A stretch of 43,384 nucleotides of DNA from an uncultured Collinsella sp. (GTDB taxonomy: Bacteria; Actinomycetota; Coriobacteriia; Coriobacteriales; Coriobacteriaceae), in assembly GCA_958453935.1 (NCBI GenBank), contig CAUDZT010000009.1:1-43384 (forward strand). The letters are read 5' to 3'. The notes beneath the pieces were generated by a model. It saw nothing but the letters and a program-made list of their open reading frames with translations. It searched no databases and was not told where the DNA came from. A program made the translations under genes and the position numbers. Positions 33,671 to 41,944 of this stretch are shown here, one piece after another (within the stretch, counting starts at the first letter, position 1; every line of letters begins with the position of its first letter).

Positions 33671-33799
33671 GTCTGCCCGGCGACGCGGAATGTAAGGTTC
33701 ATCGCGAGTTCCGCACGAGCCGGAGAGCACTTAATGTGCTCTCCGTGCGAGCAGGACTGTCCGAGCAGGGAATCTTACATTCCGCGCCGCCGGGCAGAC
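33671..33799. repeat. Nested hairpin element with conserved core, reverse copy
   Basis: Outer arms of 26 bp (33671-33696 with 33774-33799) pair with one wobble. The inner stem is CGGAGAGCAC-TTAAT-GTGCTCTCCG (33721-33745). Read on the - strand, the unpaired segments match the copy at 33249-33373, but the stem sequences differ in a compensating way. Confidence 0.85.
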
Positions 33800-33819
33800 G
33801 AACCAGTTAAGACGCGCCG

Positions 33820-36120
33820 CTACTTGATCTTGGTCGTGCCCGGCGCCAGGTTGGGGTCGGTCTCGTTGGCCTCGGTCTGGAAGTGCTCGGTGTACACGTT
33901 CTTGCCGTCGCGGAACATCTCGTAATACTGCATCTTGGCGTAATCCTCGCGCGCCTTGGTGGCGGCTGCGGCAGCGGCGTCGTCACCGGTGACGTTGGAG
34001 GAGAGCGCCCAGCGCAGGCTGGCGTCCTCGTAGCCCACCGAGTTGATGGCGGGCAGCGACTTACGCAGCGTCATGTGCGCCTTCTGGTAGTCGGTCAGCG
34101 GGGCGCCGATCAGCTGCATCAGCTGGGTGGACAGATAGTTGGTGGACAAGTCGTCAACCTCACTCGTCTGGTTGCAACCGGCAACGTCGTAGTTGGCCCA
34201 GATGATGTAGTCGGTCTGCCACAGGCGTTCCTGGTGGGTGGCGTCGTCCTCGTCGGTAAACCACTTATCGTTGAACTTGGACGGGAAGAACGGCTGGTGG
34301 TCGCCCCAGAACACCACGACCACCTTACGGTCGAGCTTGCTCAGGGCGTTGAGGAAGTAACGCAGCGCCTGGTCGGACTGCTCGATGCACGAGACGTACT
34401 CGTCGACATCGGAGAGCGTACCGTCCTCGATGGTCTTGGCATCCAGATCGGTCGTGTCGATGTTCAGGTGCATCTGCTTGTCGACCGGCACCAGACCCGT
34501 ATCGTAACCCGAGTGGTTCTGCATGGTCACGTCGAAGATGAACTGCGGATCGGCGTTCTGGTTGAGCAGCTCCAGAATCTTGTCGTAGGTAGCCTGGTCG
34601 GTCACCATGCCGCGCAGGGTGTCGGCTCCCTGGAAGTCGTTGATGGACAGGAACTGGTCAAAGCCAAAGTCCTTGTAGACGTTCTCGCGGTTCCAGTTGG
34701 TCGCGTGGTTGGGGTGCATGGCCGTGGTGGAATATCCGAGCGACTTGAACTGCTCTGCCAGGTTCCCAGTCGTTTCCATGTTGTAGATGGTGTAGGGGTA
34801 CACGCCCGAGCCCAGGTTGGCCATGGAGTTGCCGGTCATAAACTCAAACTCGGTATTGGCGGTACCGCCGCCGTAGGCGCTCACATAGAGCTTGCCGCGG
34901 CTGAGGCAGTTGGACAGGTTCTTAAAGTACTGCGGGCCCTCGTAGCCGGCGCGCATGCTCTGGTAGATGGACAGGTCCGAGAAGGTCTCGTTCATGATGG
35001 CGATGACCGTGGGCTTCTCGCTGTCGAACTGCTCCTTTGCGGCGGTGCGCTCGTCGCTCTTGGCGGCGTCGGACTTGTCGTAGGCCTTGGCGTATTTTTT
35101 GAGCGTGGCCTTGGCGTCATCGACAGAATAGTCGGCGGGTTTGGGCGGCTTGATGGACTGCGCTGCACTAATAAAGGCAGGCAGATAGCCCTCGCGCCAG
35201 TAGCTCTCGAGTGGGCGCCAGGTGTAGACGGTGATGCCGAGGGTGTTGTAGTAGTCGATGAGCGTGACATGCGCGGTCACGCCGCCCAGGCACAGCACCG
35301 CTACGAGCAGGTTGGTGAGCAGCATGCGCTTGGCGTTGGCGGCACCCTTCTGACGGTGCGGTGCCACCAGGCCGGCGTACTCGCACAGCAGCATGGCGAT
35401 GGCGGTAAAGCCCATGGACAGCACGCAGAACAGCGAGATCGAGAAGGTGTAGCCGTTGCCGGCGACCGCGGCGGCGGTGGAGATGGCCGAAAGGTCGCCC
35501 GGCTGGATCGGCATGGATTTAAACGTGATGACGAAGAACTCGGCAATGCCCAGGACAAAGAGGGCAAAGGCCAGGACCGCGGGAGCTGCGCCGTGGCGCT
35601 GGAATAGGAAGAACAAGCCGGTCATGAGCACGGTGATGATGGCCCACTCGAGCAGGATGCACAGGGGGTAGACCCAGGTAAAGTCGTGGTTGGACGAGAC
35701 TTCCATTCCCAGCAGCGCAAAGACGCCGGCGAGCAGCAGGCACAAGACGGCGGCGACGAGCGGTTTGCCCACAAAGGCGCCGCGCAGGCGGGCGAGCTTG
35801 CCGGTGGGGGCGGGGGCGTCGGGCGCGGCGAACGCAAAGACGCGCGGGGCGATGCGGTCGCGGGCGATGCTGGCCCAAGCGCAGCCGGTGAGGATGGCAT
35901 TGGTCAGGATGAGCATCACAAAGGCGAGCGGCTCGTTTTGAGCGACGAGGCCCACGGCGCCCCAAATAGTCAAAAAGACCTGGAACAGGCCGAAGACGAC
36001 GCTCCACCCAAGAGCGCTTTTGGCAACGGTGCCCGACTGAGCGCGAATGGCCTTGGCCTCGCGCAAGACAAGGTAGACGGTCGCCGCAAGACCGACGAGC
36101 GAGATGGCGGCAGCGAACAT
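33820..36120 (-). CDS. LTA synthase family membrane sulfatase-like phosphoglycerol transferase
   Basis: This 766-residue protein has about seven to eight membrane helices in the first 320 residues. An extracellular alkaline-phosphatase-fold catalytic domain follows. PTVIAIMNETFSDLSIY provides the metal-binding Glu, and YGGGTANTEFEFMTGNSM contains the nucleophile Thr420. TTAMHPNHATNWNRENVY, DVTMQNHSGYD and VVVFWGDHQPFFP supply further metal and substrate ligands. Relatives add glycerol-phosphate units to lipoteichoic acid or glycans. The ATG at 36120 has GAGGAG at a good distance; a GTG at 36135 also opens the frame. The gene stands alone, with a repeat-rich region after its stop. Confidence 0.9.
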   Translation of the reverse strand: MFAAAISLVGLAATVYLVLREAKAIRAQSGTVAKSALGWSVVFGLFQVFLTIWGAVGLVAQNEPLAFVMLILTNAILTGCAWASIARDRIAPRVFAFAAPDAPAPTGKLARLRGAFVGKPLVAAVLCLLLAGVFALLGMEVSSNHDFTWVYPLCILLEWAIITVLMTGLFFLFQRHGAAPAVLAFALFVLGIAEFFVITFKSMPIQPGDLSAISTAAAVAGNGYTFSISLFCVLSMGFTAIAMLLCEYAGLVAPHRQKGAANAKRMLLTNLLVAVLCLGGVTAHVTLIDYYNTLGITVYTWRPLESYWREGYLPAFISAAQSIKPPKPADYSVDDAKATLKKYAKAYDKSDAAKSDERTAAKEQFDSEKPTVIAIMNETFSDLSIYQSMRAGYEGPQYFKNLSNCLSRGKLYVSAYGGGTANTEFEFMTGNSMANLGSGVYPYTIYNMETTGNLAEQFKSLGYSTTAMHPNHATNWNRENVYKDFGFDQFLSINDFQGADTLRGMVTDQATYDKILELLNQNADPQFIFDVTMQNHSGYDTGLVPVDKQMHLNIDTTDLDAKTIEDGTLSDVDEYVSCIEQSDQALRYFLNALSKLDRKVVVVFWGDHQPFFPSKFNDKWFTDEDDATHQERLWQTDYIIWANYDVAGCNQTSEVDDLSTNYLSTQLMQLIGAPLTDYQKAHMTLRKSLPAINSVGYEDASLRWALSSNVTGDDAAAAAATKAREDYAKMQYYEMFRDGKNVYTEHFQTEANETDPNLAPGTTKIK

Positions 36121-36334
36121 GCTGAGACTCCTCACAAACTTAAAACCTACGAAAGCGGGGGTTTACCCGATTGTTACTTAAATATGCGCTGCATTTGCGG
36201 ACTGCGCACAACAACCAGCCATATTAACGCGCACGTGTGGCGGTGTGGCGCAATGTAGTGGCGACCTGCGCGATAATGGACGGGAATTACACGGAAACGT
36301 AAAGGCTTCTTAAAGAAATGGCGAGGATGAGGCG

Positions 36335-37183
36335 ATGAACGAGCAGGTTTGCACCAAGGCTGTGGATACGTGTGGCTATCCGGTCGAGACGACGGGCAAT
36401 GCGGTGCTGGACACGTTGGAGCACCGTTCCTCCACGCGTGCCTTCGCGCGTGATGACGACGACCGTCCCGTAGCGGTGACCGATGAGCAGAGGGCGGCGA
36501 TTTTGCATGCGGCGAGTCGCGCGCCGTCGGCGGGCGCCATGATGATGTATTCCATCGTGAGCATTCGCGAGCAGGCTACGCTGGACCGTCTGGCCGACCT
36601 GTGCGACCACCAGCCCATGATCGCCAAGGCGCCCTGGGCACTCATATTTGTGGTCGACTATGCCAAGTGGATCGATCTGTTTGAGCATGTGGGCTGCTTT
36701 GAGCCCGAGTTTGTCGAGCGCACGGGCAAGGCGCCCCGCCCCGCGCCGGGTTTGGGCGACTTTGCCATCGCGGCGCAGGATGCCGTGATCGCCGCTCAAA
36801 ACGCCGTGGTTGCCGCCGAGGCCCTGGGGCTGGGGAGCTGCTACATCGGTGATATCGTCGAGAACGCCGAGGAAGTTGCCGCACTGCTGGACTTGCCTGC
36901 CTATACCATGCCGCTGTCGATGCTCATCATCGGCACGCCCCGTAAGGAGCGCCCGGCAATCGCGCATCCCGTGGTGAACCTGGTGCACGAGGAGCGTTAT
37001 TGTCGCGCCGACGCCGCGACGATGGATGCGCAGGTGGCCGAGATGGATGCGATGTTTCGCCCGCACGCCCGCGAGGTGGGCGAGCGCGTCATCGACATCT
37101 ACACCCGTAAGCACACGAGCCCCTTTATGGCCGAGATGAGCCGCTCTATGGAGTGGTGGTTCAAAAACTGGCTCGGAAAATGA
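36335..37183 (+). CDS. Nitroreductase family protein (second)
   Basis: This 282-residue FMN oxidoreductase has EHRSSTRAFARDDDDRPVAVTDEQRAAILHAASRAPSAGAMMMYSIV (residues about 29-75), with the RSSTRAF phosphate-binding motif. AQNAVVAAEALGLGSCYIGDIVENAEEVAALLDLP and SMLIIGTPRKE follow. It is longer than the first nitroreductase because of a C-terminal extension ending SRSMEWWFKNWL. The ATG at 36335 follows GAGGATGAGG. It is divergent from the LTA-synthase-like gene; the 213-bp gap shows only AT-rich promoter-like sequence. Substrate unknown. Confidence 0.88.
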   Translation: MNEQVCTKAVDTCGYPVETTGNAVLDTLEHRSSTRAFARDDDDRPVAVTDEQRAAILHAASRAPSAGAMMMYSIVSIREQATLDRLADLCDHQPMIAKAPWALIFVVDYAKWIDLFEHVGCFEPEFVERTGKAPRPAPGLGDFAIAAQDAVIAAQNAVVAAEALGLGSCYIGDIVENAEEVAALLDLPAYTMPLSMLIIGTPRKERPAIAHPVVNLVHEERYCRADAATMDAQVAEMDAMFRPHAREVGERVIDIYTRKHTSPFMAEMSRSMEWWFKNWLGK

Positions 37184-37185
37184 CG

Positions 37186-37218
37186 AATGTGACAAAGGGG
37201 GCGTCCCTTTGTCACATT
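37186..37218. repeat. TGTGACA palindrome, copy 2
   Basis: AATGTGACAAAGGG (37186-37199) pairs perfectly with CCCTTTGTCACATT (37205-37218). It shares TGTGACAAAGGG and the palindromic form with 8820-8851. Both copies follow immediately on a stop codon. Confidence 0.8.
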
Positions 37219-37301
37219 CCATATCGCCGCGGTGGCCTAAAGGCCGCATAAATGTTTATCTAGCTGGGAAAACGGTGCCATTAAAATATGTGCTGATTAC
37301 A

Positions 37302-37307
37302 TATAAT
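37302..37307 (+). promoter_or_regulatory. Probable -10 box of kup
   Basis: A perfect TATAAT lies 36 bases before the kup start in an AT-rich stretch. No convincing -35 box is present at 17 bp. No c-di-AMP riboswitch is recognisable in the short leader. Confidence 0.5.
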
Positions 37308-37342
37308 CCCGTCGAACGTTAAAATTGGGAGGAAACCGGCTT

Positions 37343-39370
37343 ATGGAACAAAAGGCAAAGGAAGTAGCCTCGCACGCTGCGATTCCTGTGAGCATCTCGG
37401 CGATGCTCGTCACGCTGGGCGTGGTGTATGGCGATATCGGCACCAGCCCCATGTATGTAACCAAGGCGCTCGTTGCCGGCAACGGCGGCATCGGAAGCGT
37501 CACGCAGGAGTTCGTGCTCGGCGCGCTCTCCCTTGTCGTGTGGACGGTCACGCTGCTGACGACCGTCAAGTACGTGCTGATCTCGCTGCGCGCCGACAAC
37601 CACGGCGAGGGCGGCATCTTTGCCCTGTACAGCTTGGTCAAGCGCTGCGGCAAGTGGCTCATCATCCCCGCCATGCTGGGCGGCGCGGCGCTCCTCGCCG
37701 ACGGCATCCTGACGCCTGCCGTTACCGTCACCACGGCCATCGAGGGCCTGCGCACCATCCCGGCGGTCCATGCCGTGCTCGGTGACGACCAGGGTCGTGT
37801 CGTCGCCATCACGCTTGCCATCATCATCGCGCTCTTCTTGGTGCAGCGCATCGGCACGGCCAAGATCGGTCACGCCTTCGGCCCCATCATGACGCTGTGG
37901 TTTTTGTTCCTGGGCGGCACGGGCCTGTTCTTTGTCTGCCAGTATCCCGCGGTGCTGCTGTGCCTCAACCCGTTGCGTGGCATCGCTTTTCTGCTGAGCC
38001 CCAACAACCATGCGGGCATCATGATTTTGGGCAGCTGCTTCCTCGCTACCACCGGTGCCGAGGCGCTCTATTCCGACATGGGCCATGTGGGCCGCGGCAA
38101 CATCTATGCCACCTGGCCGTTCGTTAAGTGCTGCCTGCTGCTGTCCTACATGGGCCAGGGCGCGTGGCTTATCAACAACGCCGGCAACCCGGAGCTCATG
38201 GGTATCGCCGACCTCAACCCCTTCTACCAGATGCTCGCCCCGGGTCTGCGCCCCTTTGCCGTCGGCCTTTCCACCGTCGCGGCCATCATCGCCTCGCAGG
38301 CGCTCATCACCGGCGCATTCTCGCTGGTGTCCGAGGCCAGCCGCCTGGACCTCATGCCGCATATGCAGGTCTTCTATCCTGCCGAGACCAAGGGCCAGCT
38401 CTACATCCCCATGGTCAACAACGTCATGCTCGTGGGCTGCGTCGTCGTGGTGCTGCTGTTCCAGAACTCGGCGCACATGGAGGCCGCGTACGGCCTGGCC
38501 ATTACCCTGACCATGATGTGCACGACAATGCTGCTCTTCTTCTATCTGCACGTGGAGCGCAATCTCAAGGTCGCGCCGTGGATCTTTGCTGCCTTCTTCC
38601 TTTTGCTCGAGGGTTTCTTCTTTGTGAGCTCGCTCACCAAGTTCTTCCACGGCGGCTACTTCACCATCCTTATGGCTGCACTCATCATGGGCATTATGGT
38701 GTGCTGGTACAACGGCACGGCGGTCGAGCAACGTCAGTTTACGCTGCTGCCGCTGCGCAGCTATCTGCCGCAGCTCAAACGCCTGCGCGACGACGATCGC
38801 TATGAGCTCATGAGCGACAACATCGTGTACCTGACCAAGGACACCAACACCGACTATATCGACCGCGATATCGTCTACTCGATTTTGGATAAGCACCCCA
38901 AGCGCGCTCGTGCCTGGTGGTTCGTGAATGTCGAGACCATGGAGGAGCCGCATACCTTTGCCTACTCGGTCGAGACGTTCGGCACCGACTACGTGTTCCG
39001 CGTGCATCTGTATCTGGGCTACAAGATCAACCAGCGCGTCAATGCTTACCTGCGTCAGGTTGTTCAGGATCTGGCTGCCAGCGGCGAGCTGCCGGCGCAG
39101 ACGCATGACTACTCGGTCTACAAGGACCCGGGCAACATCGGTACGTTTAAGTTCGTCATGATCCGCAAGCTGCTGGCGCCCGAAAGCGACGTGGAGCCCA
39201 GCGAGCGTACGGCCATCACGCTCAAGTACATCATCCGCCGCGCCGCCGGCACGCCTGCGCGCTGGTACGGCCTGGAGAACTCCAACGTGAGCTTTGAGTA
39301 CGTGCCGCTGTTCACCAAGTTTAAGGCCGTGAGCAAGATGCAGCGCCTGGCTCCCGACGAGCGTCCGTAG
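37343..39370 (+). CDS. kup: Kup-type potassium uptake transporter
   Basis: This 675-residue protein is a proton-coupled potassium importer. The family signature VTLGVVYGDIGTSPMYV opens the first membrane helix, followed by LRADNHGEGGIFALYSLV, LLADGILTPAVTVTTAIEG and FSLVSEASRLDLMPHMQVFYPAETKGQLYIPMVN. About twelve membrane helices end near residue 465; a cytoplasmic C-terminal domain of about 200 residues follows (DTNTDYIDRDIVYSIL). ATG 37343 has GGGAGG ten bases upstream and is preferred over a TTG at 37325. A KdpD/KdpE-like pair follows after a terminator, suggesting a potassium-related regulatory block. Confidence 0.93.
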   Translation: MEQKAKEVASHAAIPVSISAMLVTLGVVYGDIGTSPMYVTKALVAGNGGIGSVTQEFVLGALSLVVWTVTLLTTVKYVLISLRADNHGEGGIFALYSLVKRCGKWLIIPAMLGGAALLADGILTPAVTVTTAIEGLRTIPAVHAVLGDDQGRVVAITLAIIIALFLVQRIGTAKIGHAFGPIMTLWFLFLGGTGLFFVCQYPAVLLCLNPLRGIAFLLSPNNHAGIMILGSCFLATTGAEALYSDMGHVGRGNIYATWPFVKCCLLLSYMGQGAWLINNAGNPELMGIADLNPFYQMLAPGLRPFAVGLSTVAAIIASQALITGAFSLVSEASRLDLMPHMQVFYPAETKGQLYIPMVNNVMLVGCVVVVLLFQNSAHMEAAYGLAITLTMMCTTMLLFFYLHVERNLKVAPWIFAAFFLLLEGFFFVSSLTKFFHGGYFTILMAALIMGIMVCWYNGTAVEQRQFTLLPLRSYLPQLKRLRDDDRYELMSDNIVYLTKDTNTDYIDRDIVYSILDKHPKRARAWWFVNVETMEEPHTFAYSVETFGTDYVFRVHLYLGYKINQRVNAYLRQVVQDLAASGELPAQTHDYSVYKDPGNIGTFKFVMIRKLLAPESDVEPSERTAITLKYIIRRAAGTPARWYGLENSNVSFEYVPLFTKFKAVSKMQRLAPDERP

Positions 39371-39422
39371 TCGACGTCTGCTGTTTGTCTAGCGACCGCA
39401 GGCTGCAAAGGCTATACACTTG

Positions 39423-39481
39423 AAACCACCACAAGGAGGCCACCACCGCAAAGGTGCCAGTCCCCTTTGTGGTGGTTTTTG
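39423..39481 (+). terminator. Terminator between kup and histidine kinase gene
   Basis: AAACCACCACAAGG pairs with CCTTTGTGGTGGTTT, enclosing a CACC/GGTG inner stem, and is followed by TTGTTTTTG. Confidence 0.8.
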
Positions 39482-39506
39482 TTTTTGAGAGAGGGGCGGG
39501 GCGCTG

Positions 39507-41132
39507 ATGGACGTCCGTGCGGACGGCGATATTGCCGAGAACTTTTGGTGGCGGCGTACAACGCTGACGCGTCGCAGTCCTCTGTATGACGCCTGCGTAT
39601 CGGCGGGGCTGCTAGCCGCGGCGACGATTGTGGGCGCGCTGCTCGACCATCCGGGGCTCGCGCCGAGCATCATGATCGTCTATGTGTTTGCCGTGCAGCT
39701 GTGCGCTTTCTTTACCTGGAGCCGCCTGTACTGCCTGCTGAGCTCGGCTGCCGCCGTGGCGCTCTACAACTTCTTGTTTGTCGACCCGCGCTACGCGCTG
39801 TCGTTTATCGACCGCGTCTATCCCGGCATGTTCTTTATCATGTTTGCGGTCTCGCTCGTATCGAGCTCGATCGCGCTGGCCCTGCGCCGCGCCTTGGCGC
39901 AGGCCGCCGCCAGCGACCGTCGCACGCAGATGGTGCTCGAGACCAACCGCATGCTGCAGCGGTGTGGCGATCAGCAACAGATTGTGCACGCTATGGCAAC
40001 GCAGCTGGCGCGTCTTTCGGACTGTCCGGTCGTGTGGTATAGCGCCGATGCCGATAACGATGACCTGCTGCCGCGCACGACGTACACGGCCGTGGGCGAT
40101 GCCGCGCCGGTACACCAGCTGGCGCCGCAGATGCCGCCGCGGCTCTCGGCGTCCGCCTATGTGGGAACGCCGCTCGATGCCACCTATGGCGCCTCGGCGT
40201 TCTACGGCATATACCTGACCGTGCGCTCGGGCGACACCATGGTGCGCGCGGGCGATCCCGCCTCGGTGGTGGGGGTGTTCGCCATTGTCGCCGAGCCCGA
40301 TGCGCTGACGCCCGAGGAGCGGACGCTTGCCGATGCCATCGTGAGCGAAGGCGAGCTGGCGCTCGATCGCGCCCGCGCCATGGAGGCTCGCGAGGAAGCG
40401 GCGGTGCTCGCCAAAAACGAACAGCTGCGTGCCAACTTGCTGCGCTCCATCTCGCACGACCTGCGTACGCCGCTCACCAGTATTTCGGGTAATGCCGACG
40501 TGTTGCTCGACCAGGGCTCGACCGGCACGGCCGTGCTCGACGACCAGACGCGCCGCGGCATGCTCCTATCCATTCGCTCGGATGCGCAATGGCTCAACGC
40601 TACCGTCGAGAATCTGCTCGCCATCACCAAGCTCGAGGGCGGCGGTATGCACCTGTCGACCACGCTGGAGCTCATGGACGATATCGTCGAAGAAGCGCTG
40701 CGCCATGTGAGCCCGGCCGTGCGCGAGCACGACCTTAAGGTGGTGGCGTGCGATGAGCCGGCGCTTGTCAACGTCGACGCGCGCCTGATGGTGCAGCTGG
40801 TGGTCAATCTGGTGAACAACGCCATCGCCTATACGCCTGCGGGCTCGCATATCGTAATCTCGATTGGCGTCCATGATGGATGCGTGGCGTGCTCGGTTGC
40901 TGATGATGGCCCGGGCATTGCGCCCGAGGACCGCGAGCGAATCTTTGAGTCGTTCTACACCGCCAACCATGGCCTGGCCGACAGCTGCCGCAGTGTGGGC
41001 TTGGGGCTTTCGCTCTGCCGCTCCATTGCGCTGGCACATGGCGGTAGCATAGAGGTTACCGCGGCGGACCCGCACGGTTCGGTCTTTACGATTGAGCTTC
41101 CCGCCGCCGACGTTTCGTTTGATAAGGAGTAG
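39507..41132 (+). CDS. KdpD-like sensor histidine kinase lacking the N-terminal KdpD domain
   Basis: This 541-residue kinase corresponds to the C-terminal half of KdpD. It has a four-helix DUF4118 membrane block (residues about 28-130, with YNFLFVDPRYAL) and a GAF-like region (about 155-290). The HisKA box LLRSISHDLRTPLTSISGNAD has phospho-acceptor His317. The HATPase domain has N box NLVNNAIAYTP, G1 DDGPGIAPEDRERIFESF and G2 GLGLSLCRSI. The Usp-like and KdpD P-loop sensor domains of full KdpD (about 400 residues) are absent. ATG 39507 follows a G-rich site. The response-regulator gene begins four bases after the stop. Confidence 0.9.
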   Translation: MDVRADGDIAENFWWRRTTLTRRSPLYDACVSAGLLAAATIVGALLDHPGLAPSIMIVYVFAVQLCAFFTWSRLYCLLSSAAAVALYNFLFVDPRYALSFIDRVYPGMFFIMFAVSLVSSSIALALRRALAQAAASDRRTQMVLETNRMLQRCGDQQQIVHAMATQLARLSDCPVVWYSADADNDDLLPRTTYTAVGDAAPVHQLAPQMPPRLSASAYVGTPLDATYGASAFYGIYLTVRSGDTMVRAGDPASVVGVFAIVAEPDALTPEERTLADAIVSEGELALDRARAMEAREEAAVLAKNEQLRANLLRSISHDLRTPLTSISGNADVLLDQGSTGTAVLDDQTRRGMLLSIRSDAQWLNATVENLLAITKLEGGGMHLSTTLELMDDIVEEALRHVSPAVREHDLKVVACDEPALVNVDARLMVQLVVNLVNNAIAYTPAGSHIVISIGVHDGCVACSVADDGPGIAPEDRERIFESFYTANHGLADSCRSVGLGLSLCRSIALAHGGSIEVTAADPHGSVFTIELPAADVSFDKE

Positions 41133-41136
41133 CGCT

Positions 41137-41850
41137 GTGCCGAACTCTGCCGTGAAACCGCTCATCTTGGTCGTTGAGGACGATCCTGCCGTCCGCAACC
41201 TTATCGTCGCCGCGCTCGAGGCGCACGGTTTGCGCCATATGGCTGTGGAGACAGCCCACGCCGCCATCGCCGCCGCTTCGTCGCAGGCGCCGAGCATTGT
41301 GCTGCTCGATCTGGGCCTGCCCGATATGGACGGCGTCAAGGTGGTGGAGTCGGTGCGCGCGTGGTCGGGCATGCCGATCATCGTGGTTTCGGCGCGCAGC
41401 GAGGACGCGGACAAGATCCGAGCGCTCGATGCCGGCGCCGATGACTACCTGACTAAGCCGTTTTCGGTCGAGGAGCTGCTCGCGCGCATTCGCACCACGC
41501 TCAGGCGCCTTTCGTATGCGCAGGCGGGCGGTGTTGTCTCCGAGGGCTCGTTCGATACCGGCGAGTTGCATATCGATTTTGATGCCGGCATCGCCACGAT
41601 GGATGGCGAGGAACTGCATCTGACGCCGATCGAGTACAAGCTCTTGTGCCTGCTGGCACACAACGCCGACAAGGTGCTGACGCACCAGTTTATCCTGCAC
41701 GAGATTTGGGGCACGGCGACCAAGAGTGACCTGGCGAGCCTGCGTGTCTTTATGGGTACGCTGCGCAAGAAGATCGAGTCCGACCCCGCGCACCCGCGCT
41801 ATATCCAGACGCATGTGGGCATCGGCTACCGATTGGTCATCCAAGGCTAG
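41137..41850 (+). CDS. KdpE-like OmpR-family response regulator
   Basis: This 237-residue regulator has a receiver domain (ILVVEDDPAVRNLIVAALEAHG) with phospho-acceptor Asp58 in VLLDLGLPDMDG, VVSARSEDADKIRALDAGADDYLTKPF with the conserved Thr/Ser and Lys. An OmpR/PhoB winged helix follows (LHLTPIEYKLLCLLAHNADKVLTHQFIL, ESDPAHPRYIQTHVGIGYRL). It is the partner of the kinase just upstream. In other bacteria KdpE activates kdpFABC; no such genes are in the window, and kup lies just before the pair. The GTG at 41137 is preceded by AAGGAG. Confidence 0.92.
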   Translation: MPNSAVKPLILVVEDDPAVRNLIVAALEAHGLRHMAVETAHAAIAAASSQAPSIVLLDLGLPDMDGVKVVESVRAWSGMPIIVVSARSEDADKIRALDAGADDYLTKPFSVEELLARIRTTLRRLSYAQAGGVVSEGSFDTGELHIDFDAGIATMDGEELHLTPIEYKLLCLLAHNADKVLTHQFILHEIWGTATKSDLASLRVFMGTLRKKIESDPAHPRYIQTHVGIGYRLVIQG

Positions 41851-41873
41851 ATCGCCAACCACCATCCCAATAT

Positions 41874-41942
41874 GAGTTGCGGTGAAATACGGTCTAAATT
41901 TGCCTAATTCCAGGCAAAACAGTCCGTATTCCACCGCAACTT
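41874..41942. repeat. 69-bp hairpin repeat, copy 2
   Basis: GAGTTGCGGTGAAATACGG is mirrored by TCCGTATTCCACCGCAACTT at 41923-41942. An inner stem TTTGCCT/AGGCAAA is added. The length and the loop TTTGCC agree with copy 1 at 15620. It sits between two convergent genes and may also terminate both. Confidence 0.85.
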
Positions 41943-41944
41943 TG

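Noticed and set aside
37219..37342. c-di-AMP (ydaO) riboswitch before kup
   Set aside because: The leader after the -10 box is only about 30 bases, too short for the aptamer.
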